Source: Mucilaginibacter daejeonensis
Lineage (GTDB): Bacteria > Bacteroidota > Bacteroidia > Sphingobacteriales > Sphingobacteriaceae
Length of the DNA stretch: 64,000 nt
Assembly (NCBI RefSeq): GCF_020783335.1
Contig: NZ_CP086068.1
Span: 3,410,001-3,474,000, forward strand
Reading direction: 5' to 3'
Below the pieces are notes generated by a model. The model had not been told where the DNA came from, searched no databases, and was given only the letters and a program-made list of their open reading frames with translations. A program made the translations under genes and the position numbers. Below are positions 53,063 to 61,360 of this stretch, piece after piece (the stretch's first letter is position 1; each line of letters opens with the position of its first letter).

Positions 53063-53929
53063 ATGAAAGTAACCAAAGAAAAATTAGTGATCGATTGGCT
53101 TTTGATAATCCTAGGCATGTTCTCGGCCTGCCTTGGGCTTAAAGGATTCCTGTTATCGAGCCACTTTATAGATGGAGGAGTTACCGGCATCTCCATCTTG
53201 CTGGCCAACATCACCGATGTACCGCTGGCCATCCTGATCTTTGTGCTCAATATACCTTTTTTGATCCTGGGTTACAAGCGGATGGGCCTCAATTTCGCCA
53301 TTAAATCGCTCATTGGCATCACCGGGCTATCGCTATGCCTGGCGTTCATCAATTTCCCCGACATTACGCCCGATAAATTACTTACCGCGGTATTTGGCGG
53401 CTTTTTCATTGGCGTGGGTATAGGCTTCGCCATGCGCGGAGGCGCGGTGCTTGATGGTACCGAGATAGCTGCCCTACTACTCAGCAAAAAAGCGCAATTG
53501 CTGAAGGTGAGCGATGTGGTGCTGATCTTCAATGTACTGATCTTTGGTGCGGCAGCTTTTCTGCTCAGCATCGAATCGGCCCTCTATTCTATCCTGACCT
53601 ATATTGCCGCCACCAAGACCATGGACCTCATCCTGAATGGTATAGAACAGTATACAGGCATCACGGTGATATCACTCAAGAGCGAGGTGATCCGCAAGGT
53701 GATCACTATGCAGTTAGGCCGTGGCGTGACCATTTACAACGGTAAAAGCGGTTATGGTAAAGACGGGCAGGTGAACGACCCGCGGGATATCATTTTCACG
53801 GTGGTGACCCGTTTAGAGGTACCGGCCTTGAAAGAGCGGGTCTTAAAGGTAGATCCGGCCGCGTTCATCATTCAGCATAGCATTGATGATACCACAGGCG
53901 GTTTAATGAAACGCCGGGCGCTGCACTAA
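53063..53929 (+). CDS. YitT-family membrane protein
   Basis: A 288-residue protein with about five membrane helices (20-185) and a cytoplasmic C-terminal DUF2179 domain (about 205-280, with LGRGVTIYNGKSGYGKDGQV). The motif GGFFIGVGIGFAMRGGAVLD and TEIAALLLSKK are typical of the YitT family. The transported compound is unknown. Its last four bases overlap the end of the convergent DUF72 gene. Confidence 0.9.
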   Translation: MKVTKEKLVIDWLLIILGMFSACLGLKGFLLSSHFIDGGVTGISILLANITDVPLAILIFVLNIPFLILGYKRMGLNFAIKSLIGITGLSLCLAFINFPDITPDKLLTAVFGGFFIGVGIGFAMRGGAVLDGTEIAALLLSKKAQLLKVSDVVLIFNVLIFGAAAFLLSIESALYSILTYIAATKTMDLILNGIEQYTGITVISLKSEVIRKVITMQLGRGVTIYNGKSGYGKDGQVNDPRDIIFTVVTRLEVPALKERVLKVDPAAFIIQHSIDDTTGGLMKRRALH

Positions 53930-54846
53930 GCAAATAAGCCGCCCGGTAATGGCTGCGCCAGCGTAGGCCGGGCAACATTAAGTCCCAGTTCCTCATTGAT
54001 GCGCTGGATAAAATAGTCGCACAGCACGGGCGCGGCCATTTCATCGCTTTGATGCATACCCAACCATACCGAACGCAACCCCTGGGCGGTCCATTGCTTG
54101 ATGCGCGCTATCCAGGCATCCATCCTGATATGATCGGTGGCGTGCAGGGCATTCCCCACAAAACGCAGGAACAGGTGTGGTGTAGGCAGGGCCATATGGA
54201 TCACATCGCGTCGCCCTACCGTATCAGTGATCACCGCGCCAATGCCCAGTTGATGCATCAGCTCAAAAACAGCATTGAAGTTGGATGAAACGCCAAACCA
54301 GTCCTTATGCCTAAGCTCGGTGTAAATGGGCAGATCGCGTGGCAGGCTTTGCAGGTAGGCCTTGTAATCATCAAAGCTTTTAGGCGCATAGTTATCGCTC
54401 ATCTGCAAAAATATCGGCCCCAGCTTTTCCTCAAAAGATAACATACTTTCCAGGAACGATGTGGTGAGTTCATCGGCACCTTTCAGGCGTTTGATGTGGC
54501 TGATCAGCTGGTTCACCTTGGGGCAAAACTTAAAGTCAGGGTTTTCGGCTACCTTCTCCTTCCACTTGCTAATGGCCGCACTATCATACATGCGGTAGTG
54601 CGTAGTGTTGAGCTCGATCATGTTGAAGTTGCGGGCATACTCGGTCAGCATGTCGGCATCCTTGATCTTGGGCGGATACATGTTACCCTTCCACACCTTT
54701 TGAGTCCAACTGGAGCAACCTACATACACCTGCAGCGGCTCTTTGCCTTTAGCAGCGGCCAGCGTGTGCGCCGTGATCGGTGCATCGGGCGGCAGGCTCA
54801 GTTCAGCGTTGCCCAGTTCATTTGCAGGTAACTTGCCGAACTCCAT
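53926..54846 (-). CDS. DUF72 family protein
   Basis: A 306-residue TIM-barrel-like protein matching DUF72, with VYVGCSSWTQKVWKGNMYPP near the start, MIELNTTHYRMYD, FKFCPKVNQLISHIKRLKGA and LGPIFLQMSDNYAPKSFDDY. The biochemical activity of the family is not established. It starts one base after the stop of the ArgE-like gene, so the two form an operon. Confidence 0.9.
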   Translation of the reverse strand: MEFGKLPANELGNAELSLPPDAPITAHTLAAAKGKEPLQVYVGCSSWTQKVWKGNMYPPKIKDADMLTEYARNFNMIELNTTHYRMYDSAAISKWKEKVAENPDFKFCPKVNQLISHIKRLKGADELTTSFLESMLSFEEKLGPIFLQMSDNYAPKSFDDYKAYLQSLPRDLPIYTELRHKDWFGVSSNFNAVFELMHQLGIGAVITDTVGRRDVIHMALPTPHLFLRFVGNALHATDHIRMDAWIARIKQWTAQGLRSVWLGMHQSDEMAAPVLCDYFIQRINEELGLNVARPTLAQPLPGGLFA

Positions 54847-55911
54847 TTAGTTGATGCTTTCGAGCATTTTGATGTACAGCGCTATGCCCTCGCGTATCTC
54901 ATCGAGGTAAATGAACTCATCGGCCGTGTGCGACCGTGCCGAATCGCCCGGGCCCATTTTGAGCGACGGGATATCGAGCAGCGACTGATCTGATGTGGTA
55001 GGTGACCCATAGGTCTCGCGGCCCATGGCTATACCCGCCTGCACGATCGGATGGTTCTTATCGATAGAAGAAGGTTTTAAACGGATCGAACGTGGCACCA
55101 CATCGCAACTTACCTGCTCTTTAATAATGTTCAGCACTTCCTCGTTGCGGTAAGCATCGGTCACGCGTACATCTACCGTAAAGGTACAGGCCGCAGGCAC
55201 TACATTATGCTGCGAACCGGCATTGATGATGGTGACCGACATTTTGATGGGACCAAAAAGTTCAGACTCGTTAGCGAAACGGTAGTTGCGGAACCACTCG
55301 ATATCGGCCAGGGCCTTATAAATGGCGTTCTCCCCCTCCTCGCGGGCAGCGTGGCCAGCCTTGCCATGAGCGGTACAATCCAGCACCATTAGGCCACGTT
55401 CGGCAATGGCCAGTTGCATCAGCGTGGGCTCCCCTACTATGGCGAACTCCAGTTTACCCAGGTCGGGTATCACCAGTTCGAGCCCGTTACGGCCCGATAT
55501 CTCTTCCTCGGCCGTGGTGGCCAGGCAAAAGTTATATTTAAGGTCGGTACGATCATAAAAGTGCAGGAACACCGAGATGAGCGACACCAAACAACCACCG
55601 GCGTCATTACTGCCCAAACCGTAAAGCTTACCGTCAACGATCGCAGCATCGAACGGGTCACGGGTGTAGCCCGAATTAGGCTTCACCGTATCATGGTGCG
55701 AGTTCAGCAAAATGGTGGGTTTGCTGGGATCAAAGTGCTTATTATAGGCCCACAGGTTGTTCAGCTTACGGTGCGTAGGCACACGGTGACGGCTCAAAAA
55801 ATCTTGCAGGATCAGCGCGGTCTGGTCTTCCTCTTTACTGAACGACTGGGTGCGGATCAGTTGCTGAAGCAGTTCGACAGCCTCCTGGTATAATGTTTCG
55901 GTATTGGTCAT
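54847..55911 (-). CDS. argE: M20-family amidohydrolase, N-acetylornithine/citrulline deacetylase type
   Basis: A 354-residue M20 enzyme. Metal-binding and catalytic residues are visible: His in LLNSHHDTVKP, Asp in LYGLGSNDAGGCLVSLI, Glu-Glu in ATTAEEEISGRNG, Glu in VGEPT, and His in RSHTADEFIYLD. In Bacteroidota the closest family members remove the acyl group from N-acetylornithine or N-acetyl-/succinylcitrulline in arginine synthesis; the exact substrate is inferred. DUF72 follows after zero spacing. The argH gene is 14 kb to the left. Confidence 0.8.
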   Translation of the reverse strand: MTNTETLYQEAVELLQQLIRTQSFSKEEDQTALILQDFLSRHRVPTHRKLNNLWAYNKHFDPSKPTILLNSHHDTVKPNSGYTRDPFDAAIVDGKLYGLGSNDAGGCLVSLISVFLHFYDRTDLKYNFCLATTAEEEISGRNGLELVIPDLGKLEFAIVGEPTLMQLAIAERGLMVLDCTAHGKAGHAAREEGENAIYKALADIEWFRNYRFANESELFGPIKMSVTIINAGSQHNVVPAACTFTVDVRVTDAYRNEEVLNIIKEQVSCDVVPRSIRLKPSSIDKNHPIVQAGIAMGRETYGSPTTSDQSLLDIPSLKMGPGDSARSHTADEFIYLDEIREGIALYIKMLESIN

Positions 55912-56421
55912 AGATGCTTAGGGCTAGTTGCCCAAATGATCGCCACAAAGGTAATTGATCTTTACGACAAACGGTATGGCTTCAATAGCACCTATGAGTC
56001 CATTGTAGTGCTTCTGCATGAGTAGTTGAAGTGGCCGCCATCAGAAAAACTATTGATAAAGGTCCTTATAAATACTGAAAAGTCCCGGTCATGCTATTCA
56101 AGCATCCCTCCTGCACGGCCGTTCACTTGTCCTGAGAGATGCCGATAGGCATCGGCATGACGAGATAGTGAGTGAAACGCTCACCCATCAAACGAACCGA
56201 TCATGCTAAACTTGTTTCAGCATACCTAATGCAAGGTCGTTCACTTGTCCTGAGAGATGCCGATAGGCATCGGCATGACGGGATGGTGAGTGTAAAAGTT
56301 CACCCATCAAACGAACCGGTCATGCTGAACTTGTTTCAGCATCCCTCATGCAAGGTGAGAAGCCACTATGGAAATAAATTTAGGCATAAAGCAAGTTTTC
56401 CTTCTGTTGAATCCTTTGGCT
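55912..56421. other. 510-base gene-free stretch with tandem repeats
   Basis: It separates the ArgE-like gene from a small membrane protein gene. Its main content is the repeat block at 56085-56358. A frame read across the repeats is not a gene because it follows the repeat period. Confidence 0.6.
56085..56358. repeat. tandem array of a dispersed palindromic repeat, 2.4 units
   Basis: Units start at 56085, 56197 and 56316 (lengths 112, 119 and a partial 43). Each has CCGGTCATGCT...CAGCATCCCTC, TCACTTGTCCTGAGAGATGC, a self-complementary GATGCCGATAGGCATCGGCA, and a TTCACCCATCAAACGAA junction. The palindromic core can fold into a hairpin. A diverged single copy lies at 47464-47567. Confidence 0.8.
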
Positions 56422-56751
56422 CTAAAACGACAGATGCATTTTATTCATATCTGATAGTACATAGGACGTTAGGAAGAACAGGATATAGAACATGGAACAC
56501 ATATAACTTTGCAGAAGCAACTGCTTATTAACAGGCCAGAATATAGAACCTATCAAATAGCACAAGAGAGCCGCTAAATTCAATAATGGGATCACATACA
56601 AGATAAAGGAATCAGTTCCTAGTGACCCATACGCGAAGTATGCGTCGAAACGGTCGCTGAGCGTTGGGACCAACAGACAAATCCGTAATATAACCTCCAA
56701 ACTTAATACGACGGCAGTTAATAATATGAGTCTGTTGCCTATGTTTTCCAT
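56422..56751 (-). CDS. small four-helix membrane protein, unknown function
   Basis: A 109-residue protein with about three or four hydrophobic helices (LILLTAVVLSLEVILRICLL, FILYVIPLLNLAALLCYLIG, MCSMFYILFFLTSYVL). No family is recognised, and it has visibly lower GC content than the surrounding genes. It starts next to the 335-base stretch upstream of the PL1 gene. Confidence 0.55.
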   Translation of the reverse strand: MENIGNRLILLTAVVLSLEVILRICLLVPTLSDRFDAYFAYGSLGTDSFILYVIPLLNLAALLCYLIGSIFWPVNKQLLLQSYMCSMFYILFFLTSYVLSDMNKMHLSF

Positions 56752-57086
56752 AAAGTGATGTGGTCTTAGCTATTATATACACCGAACAAGATAGCTAAAG
56801 TCTAGACTTATTGCCCCTGCTAATATTTGATAAGTATTATTGAAATTGTTGCTCACGACCTTACCCCGTGATTAATTATGCCTGGATGATCTCGATAGTT
56901 AAATTCAAGACCTCCTTTATTCACAAATTTTTTACACATCTCAGCACGCTAAACACCACCAGTGACAACATCCTACAATACCTTGCAAATAGCAGGCAGG
57001 GTTCCAGTGATCACTTGTAGGATATTTGGTGATACCATTCACCACTTACAAAACCTGAAAGTTTATGCGCTTAGGCGCACCGTATT
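56752..57086. other. 335-base upstream region of the PL1 gene
   Basis: No gene is seen. An ATCCTACAA/TTGTAGGAT inverted pair (56970-56978 and 57015-57023) with a 36-base loop lies 64 bases before the PL1 start and could be an operator or leader hairpin. GATATTTG at 57021 differs from the -7 consensus by one base. Confidence 0.5.
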
Positions 57087-58775
57087 ATGAGCACTGAAGA
57101 TAAACGCAAATTTACTGCACCTTCCCTACCGGGTAAACGGACATTAGGCACGCTGGCTTTACTGGCCGGCATATGCACCTTCAATACCGCTAAAGCACAA
57201 TATCCTACCATACCTCCTGCCGTACAGGCCAAAGCCGATTCGGCACTTGCCGTTGAGGAACGCCTGAGTGATGAGGCCTGGAAAAAAGCCCTGCCCATCA
57301 TTGAAGTTGACGAGAAGAAAGGCAAGCCATACGTGCCATGGGCCAACAAGCCGGAGGACCTGCCGCAAGCCAAGATCGTAGCCTTCCCCGGTGCCGAGGG
57401 TGGCGGCGCTTATACCTTTGGTGGCCGTGGCGGCAAAGTATATGTGGTGACCAGTTTGGCCGACCGCGGCGAGGGTACCCTCCGCTGGGCCTGCGAGCAA
57501 GGCGGTGCGCGTATCATCGTGTTCAACGTGGCGGGTATCATTAAACTGAAAAGCCCCATCATTATCAGGGCACCTTACATCACCATTGCCGGGCAAACAG
57601 CACCGGGAGATGGAGTTTGTATAGCCGGCGAATCGGTTTGGATCAACACCCACGATGTAGTAGTGCGTTACATGCGTTTTCGCCGTGGGGCTACCGATGT
57701 GGCCCGCCGCGACGATGGTTTGGGTGGCAACCCGGTGGGCAACATCATGATCGATCACGTGTCGGCCAGCTGGGGATTGGATGAGAACATGTCCATTTAC
57801 CGCCACGTGTATGACCGTGCCGGCGCCAAGCAGGAAAAGATGGCAACCGTGAACATCACCATCCAGAACTCCATATTTTCGGAAGCGCTGGACACCTATA
57901 ACCATGCCTTTGGCAGCACCATAGGTGGCTTGAACAGCACCTTTGCCCGTAACCTGTGGGCCAACAATATCGCCCGTAATCCATCCATCGGTATGTACGG
58001 CGATTTCAATTTCTTTAACAACGTGATCTTTAACTGGTGGAACCGCAGCGCCGACGGTGGCGACGACCGCTCGTACTTCACCTTCATCAATAACTACTAC
58101 AAACCCGGACCGATCACACCCAAAGGTAGGCCGATCGAGCACCGGATCTTGAAACCGGAGGGTAGTCGGCAAAAAGGCCGCCATGACGTTTATGGTAAGG
58201 TGTATGCCAGTGGTAACATCGTTGAAGGCAACGACCGCGTGACCAAGAACAATTGGGATGGCGGCATACAGATCGGTGAGGGTGAGGATGCAGGCGCACT
58301 GACCGACAGCATCAAGGCCGATAAGCCGTTCCCGATGAAGCATAAGGTGACCATCATCCCTACCAAACAGGCGTATGATTATGTACTGGCCAATGCAGGC
58401 GCCACCTTGCCTAAGCGTGATGCTGTAGATACCCGCGTTACCACTGTAGTGCGTACCGGCAAACCGATCTACGTAGAAGGCACAGCCAACCAGATCGGCC
58501 GCGAGTACATCAAACACCGCCTGCCTGACGATTCATACAAACAAGGCATCATTACCCACCCCGACCAAGTAGGTGGCTACCCTGAATACAAAGGCACCCC
58601 ATACAAGGACAGTGATAACGACGGCATGCCCGACGCTTACGAGATCAAAGCAGGCCTAAATCCGAAGAACGCTGCCGATGCAACGGCTATGGCCAAGAAT
58701 GGCAGTGGTTACACCAACATCGAGGTATACCTGAATAGCGTGGTGCCACTAAGCAAAGTGATCCCAGGTAAATAA
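57087..58775 (+). CDS. secreted pectate lyase-like polysaccharide lyase, PL1 type
   Basis: A 562-residue protein with an N-terminal basic segment and a signal-like hydrophobic stretch (about 18-37). The beta-helix lyase core runs about 98-480: AFPGAEGGGAYTFGGRGGKV, VVTSLADRGEGTLRWACEQG, and a vWiDH-like NIMIDHVSASWGLDENMS. Near residue 512, KDSDNDGMPDAYEIKAGLNP is a Ca-binding thrombospondin-3-type motif. It should cleave pectin or polygalacturonate with Ca. It is alone in its transcript, ending at 58803-58834. Confidence 0.88.
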   Translation: MSTEDKRKFTAPSLPGKRTLGTLALLAGICTFNTAKAQYPTIPPAVQAKADSALAVEERLSDEAWKKALPIIEVDEKKGKPYVPWANKPEDLPQAKIVAFPGAEGGGAYTFGGRGGKVYVVTSLADRGEGTLRWACEQGGARIIVFNVAGIIKLKSPIIIRAPYITIAGQTAPGDGVCIAGESVWINTHDVVVRYMRFRRGATDVARRDDGLGGNPVGNIMIDHVSASWGLDENMSIYRHVYDRAGAKQEKMATVNITIQNSIFSEALDTYNHAFGSTIGGLNSTFARNLWANNIARNPSIGMYGDFNFFNNVIFNWWNRSADGGDDRSYFTFINNYYKPGPITPKGRPIEHRILKPEGSRQKGRHDVYGKVYASGNIVEGNDRVTKNNWDGGIQIGEGEDAGALTDSIKADKPFPMKHKVTIIPTKQAYDYVLANAGATLPKRDAVDTRVTTVVRTGKPIYVEGTANQIGREYIKHRLPDDSYKQGIITHPDQVGGYPEYKGTPYKDSDNDGMPDAYEIKAGLNPKNAADATAMAKNGSGYTNIEVYLNSVVPLSKVIPGK

Positions 58776-58802
58776 TATCGAAAGCTTTTTTTCATCAATT
58801 GG

Positions 58803-58834
58803 AGGGTGGCCGTTTTGAATGGCTGCCCTTTTTT
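58803..58834 (+). terminator. intrinsic terminator of the PL1 gene
   Basis: AGGGTGGCC (58803-58811) pairs, with two wobbles, with GGCTGCCCT (58821-58829) and is followed by a T run. Confidence 0.75.
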
Positions 58835-58883
58835 GTTAGTGATCAATAGCCGATCACGGTATCAAAGAAAGCCGCAAAGTACC

Positions 58884-59038
58884 TGTTACAAGTGTTTCAT
58901 CAATGTAACAGTTTCGGGCGTTTTTGAGCGGTAGGCGTACTGTCAAAACCAAGAAAAATCTGTAAAAAGCTGTAATTATCTGCAAAAGTGAAGCAGCTTA
59001 TCCGCCTAACCGCTTTTGTAACACAAAATGTAACACTT
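58884..59038 (+). repeat. TGTAACAC-box element, copy 2, upstream of the HipA-like kinase
   Basis: TGTTACA (58884-58890) and TGTAACA (58904-58910) are followed by TTTTTGAGC, a CAAAACCAAG stretch, GAAAAA, AAAAGTGA, and then two TGTAACAC boxes 12 bases apart (59017 and 59029). The order repeats that of the element at 13446-13570. The last two boxes sit just upstream of the -7 element at 59045. Confidence 0.45.
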
Positions 59039-59044
59039 TGCCGT

Positions 59045-59052
59045 TATCTTTG
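59045..59052 (+). promoter_or_regulatory. -7 promoter element of the HipA-like kinase operon
   Basis: TATCTTTG matches TAnnTTTG exactly, 15 bases before the ATG at 59067 and 6 before the GTG at 59058. The predicted transcript start would fall on or after that GTG, which favours the ATG. The two TGTAACAC boxes cover the -33 region. Confidence 0.55.
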
Positions 59053-59066
59053 ACACCGTGACCGAC

Positions 59067-59873
59067 ATGCAAAAATTACCACCTGAACCGCCGCAACTGC
59101 GCACGGTGAACGTCATCCGGTATGTGACCCCGCTGCGCGAAGGTGGCTCGCTGCCGGCCATTGCCGAGGCTGATGACGAGTTCCTGTACGTGCTCAAATT
59201 CAGAGGCGCCGGCCAGGGCGTAAAGGCCCTTATTGCCGAACTGATCGGCTGCGAGATAGCCCGGATGCTGGGCTTGCGGGTACCTGAACTAGTTTTTGCC
59301 AACTTAGATACCGCCTTTGGCCGCACCGAACCTGACGAAGAGATACAGGACCTGCTGAAAGCCAGCACAGGTCTTAACCTGGCGCTGCACTACCTATCAG
59401 GCGCCATCACCTATGATGCCGTGGTGACGCGGCTGGACGATAAGCTATCATCGCAGATCGTGTGGCTGGACTGCCTGCTCACCAACGTTGACCGGACACC
59501 CCGCAACACCAATATGCTGATGTGGCATAAGGAGTTATGGCTGATCGACCACGGTGCGTCCTTGTATTTTCATCACTCGTGGCATAACTGGGAAGAGCAG
59601 GCCAAACGCCCATTTGCGCAGATCAAGGACCATGTACTACTCCAGTGGGCCTCACAGCTTGATGAGGTAGACGAGGAATTCCGCGCCATACTCACACCTG
59701 AACGCATACGCATGGTGGTGGACTTGATCCCTACCGATTGGCTCAGCGACAACTCTACCGAGGATAGCGCCGAGGAGCGCCGCGAGGTGTACTACCAATT
59801 CCTGACCACCCGTATCAACGCATCGCAAACTTTTATTACCGAAGCCAAAAATGCCAGAGCAGCACTTATTTGA
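59067..59873 (+). CDS. HipA-like (HipA_2) kinase
   Basis: A 268-residue kinase from the ATG at 59067; the GTG at 59058 would add three residues (numbering here counts from the GTG). It keeps kinase residues: Lys47 in FLYVLKFRGAGQG, a helix with AELIGCEIARMLGLRVPE, the catalytic loop LLTNVDRTPRNTNML (Asp145, Asn150, Asn152), and the metal-binding Asp164 in LWLIDHGASLYF. It lacks the N-terminal HipA subdomain, matching the PF20613 type. It overlaps the DUF3037 gene by 23 bases, so expression is coupled. There is no HipB-like antitoxin next to it. Confidence 0.88.
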   Translation: MQKLPPEPPQLRTVNVIRYVTPLREGGSLPAIAEADDEFLYVLKFRGAGQGVKALIAELIGCEIARMLGLRVPELVFANLDTAFGRTEPDEEIQDLLKASTGLNLALHYLSGAITYDAVVTRLDDKLSSQIVWLDCLLTNVDRTPRNTNMLMWHKELWLIDHGASLYFHHSWHNWEEQAKRPFAQIKDHVLLQWASQLDEVDEEFRAILTPERIRMVVDLIPTDWLSDNSTEDSAEERREVYYQFLTTRINASQTFITEAKNARAALI

Positions 59874-60234
59874 GTACGCCGTGATCCGCGTGGTACCCAG
59901 GGTAGAGCGCGAGGAATTCTTGAACGTTGGGGTGATACTGTACTGCCCTAAGGGCAAGTACCTGCAATGCCAGATCACGATCGATGAAGAACGCTTGCGT
60001 ATCTTCTGTAAACAGCTGGACGTGGAAGAACTGGCAAAAAATTTGTATGCCTTTGAGCAGATCTGTATAGGCAGCCCCCAGGGCGGTGCGATAGCCCGTT
60101 TGGATGCTGCCTCCAGGTTTAGGTGGCTTACGGCTACGCGCAGTACGGTGGTACAGACCTCCAAGGTACACCCCGGGTTCAGCACTGAACCCGGTACGAC
60201 CTTGAAAAGGCTGTTCGACCAGTTGGTAGCATAA
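59851..60234 (+). CDS. DUF3037 protein, partner of the HipA-like kinase
   Basis: A 127-residue protein matching DUF3037, with FEYAVIRVVPRVEREEFLNV and GVILYCPKGKYLQCQITIDE. The start ATG lies 23 bases inside the kinase gene, in another frame. DUF3037 genes are, to my knowledge, repeatedly found next to HipA_2-type kinase genes, so the protein is probably a substrate, inhibitor or regulator of the kinase. Its biochemical role is not established. The MOSC gene follows after 11 bases. Confidence 0.85.
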   Translation: MPEQHLFEYAVIRVVPRVEREEFLNVGVILYCPKGKYLQCQITIDEERLRIFCKQLDVEELAKNLYAFEQICIGSPQGGAIARLDAASRFRWLTATRSTVVQTSKVHPGFSTEPGTTLKRLFDQLVA

Positions 60235-60245
60235 AACTTATAAAG

Positions 60246-60755
60246 ATGAAATTATCGCCTAACTCGCCCTTGCAAAAACTGATGAACACCATGCCGCAGC
60301 AAGGCAAGGTGACCTGGATAGGCGTACGCCCTAAACGTAAGGCCCCACTCTTATCAGTAGACAATGTGGAAGCTATCACCTTGAAAGGCTTACAAGGCGA
60401 CCATTTTTCGGGCTCGGCCACCAGCAAACGGCAAGTGACACTCATTCAGCAAGAGCATATCGATCTGGTAAGTTCGGTGATGCAGCTGAATACCCTGACG
60501 CCCGGTATGCTACGCCGCAACATCGCGGTGAAAGGTATCAACTTGCTGGCGCTAAAAGATCGCAAGTTTTGGGTGGGCGATGTATTATTAGAATATACCG
60601 GCGAGTGCCACCCCTGCTCCCGGATGGAAGAGATCATGGGACCAGGTGGCTATAACGCCATGCGTGGCCATGGCGGCATCACCGCACGTATATTGAAGGG
60701 TGGAGCTATCGGATTGAACGCTACGGTCAGTATGGCCGAAGAAAATATCGGTTAG
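60246..60755 (+). CDS. MOSC-domain protein
   Basis: A 169-residue MOSC protein with RQVTLIQQEHIDLVSSVM, TPGMLRRNIAVKGINLLAL, and the C-terminal GECHPCSRMEEIMGPGGYNA containing the conserved Cys, then RGHGGITARILKGG. MOSC domains handle molybdenum-cofactor sulfur or detoxify N-hydroxylated compounds. It lies 11 bases after DUF3037 and is probably in the same transcript, although its function has no obvious link to the kinase. Confidence 0.9.
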   Translation: MKLSPNSPLQKLMNTMPQQGKVTWIGVRPKRKAPLLSVDNVEAITLKGLQGDHFSGSATSKRQVTLIQQEHIDLVSSVMQLNTLTPGMLRRNIAVKGINLLALKDRKFWVGDVLLEYTGECHPCSRMEEIMGPGGYNAMRGHGGITARILKGGAIGLNATVSMAEENIG

Positions 60756-60806
60756 CCTGTAGCGATCCGTTGTGATCGAACGTCTCTGATATCAAACCCG
60801 CTTATT

Positions 60807-61214
60807 ATGAGACGCCTACTTATCCTTCCATTGATCATCATGATCAGTTCTTCCTGCAAAAAATCTTCGGAGTCAGCCAAACCCGTGGTTTTAGACGATG
60901 CCACCTACAAGGGTACCTTCCAACGTAAACTGGACACGTATGGCAACATCTCTAACGTGCAGCTCAACTTTTCGTCGGGCAAATTCAGCGGCACAAGTGA
61001 TCAAGGGAAATACCCGGGAATCTGTAACGGCACATTCTCCATCAAAGGTGATAGCATTGAATTTATGAATGCGTGCGTTTGGACGGCTGAATTTGACTGG
61101 AGCCTGATTTTAGGTGGAAGTTTCGCCGTAAAACAAAATGGGAACGACCTACGATTGAGCAGGAAATATATGAACGGCAAGTATGAGGACGTCTACCTTC
61201 TCACCAAACAATAA
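60807..61214 (+). CDS. small lipoprotein, unknown function
   Basis: A 135-residue protein with a lipobox ending SSSC (about Cys17). The mature part is beta-rich with repeated TYKGTFQRKLDTYGNISNVQ and SGKFSGTSDQGKYPGICNG, resembling a small lipocalin-like barrel, and contains two further Cys. No family is recognised. It is separated by 51 bases from the MOSC gene and ends at a hairpin. Confidence 0.7.
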   Translation: MRRLLILPLIIMISSSCKKSSESAKPVVLDDATYKGTFQRKLDTYGNISNVQLNFSSGKFSGTSDQGKYPGICNGTFSIKGDSIEFMNACVWTAEFDWSLILGGSFAVKQNGNDLRLSRKYMNGKYEDVYLLTKQ

Positions 61215-61287
61215 TACCACTGTGTAGAGGCGTGTGAGCCAAATGGCAAGCACTCTTCTTTACAATAGTGAGCGTATATAACATACA

Positions 61288-61320
61288 AAAGGCCGCACTC
61301 CTAATAGAGTTGCGGCCTTG
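61288..61320. terminator. bidirectional hairpin terminator
   Basis: AAGGCCGCA (61289-61297) pairs with TGCGGCCTT (61311-61319), extended by CTC/GAG, between two convergent genes. Confidence 0.8.
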
Positions 61321-61360
61321 TTCTTTATAATAGTTTAGTTAGTCGCTTATGGTGGGGGTA

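Noticed and set aside
56085..56358. Possible CRISPR array
   Set aside because: The units are long, few, tandem without distinct spacers, and no cas genes are nearby.
56172..56531. A 119-residue frame across the tandem repeats
   Set aside because: The product contains the repeat translated twice (HPSNEPVMLNLFQHP-type segments), so it reflects the repeat and not a gene.
57159..58517. A 452-residue frame on the minus strand, antisense to the PL1 gene
   Set aside because: It lies wholly inside a strongly supported lyase gene, has no recognisable domain, and its His/Val-rich composition is what the complement of this gene's codons would give.
59006..59368. A 120-residue minus-strand frame across the promoter and 5' part of the HipA-like kinase
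   Set aside because: It is antisense to a supported gene and its C-terminal residues come from the TGTAACAC boxes and promoter; no domain is visible.
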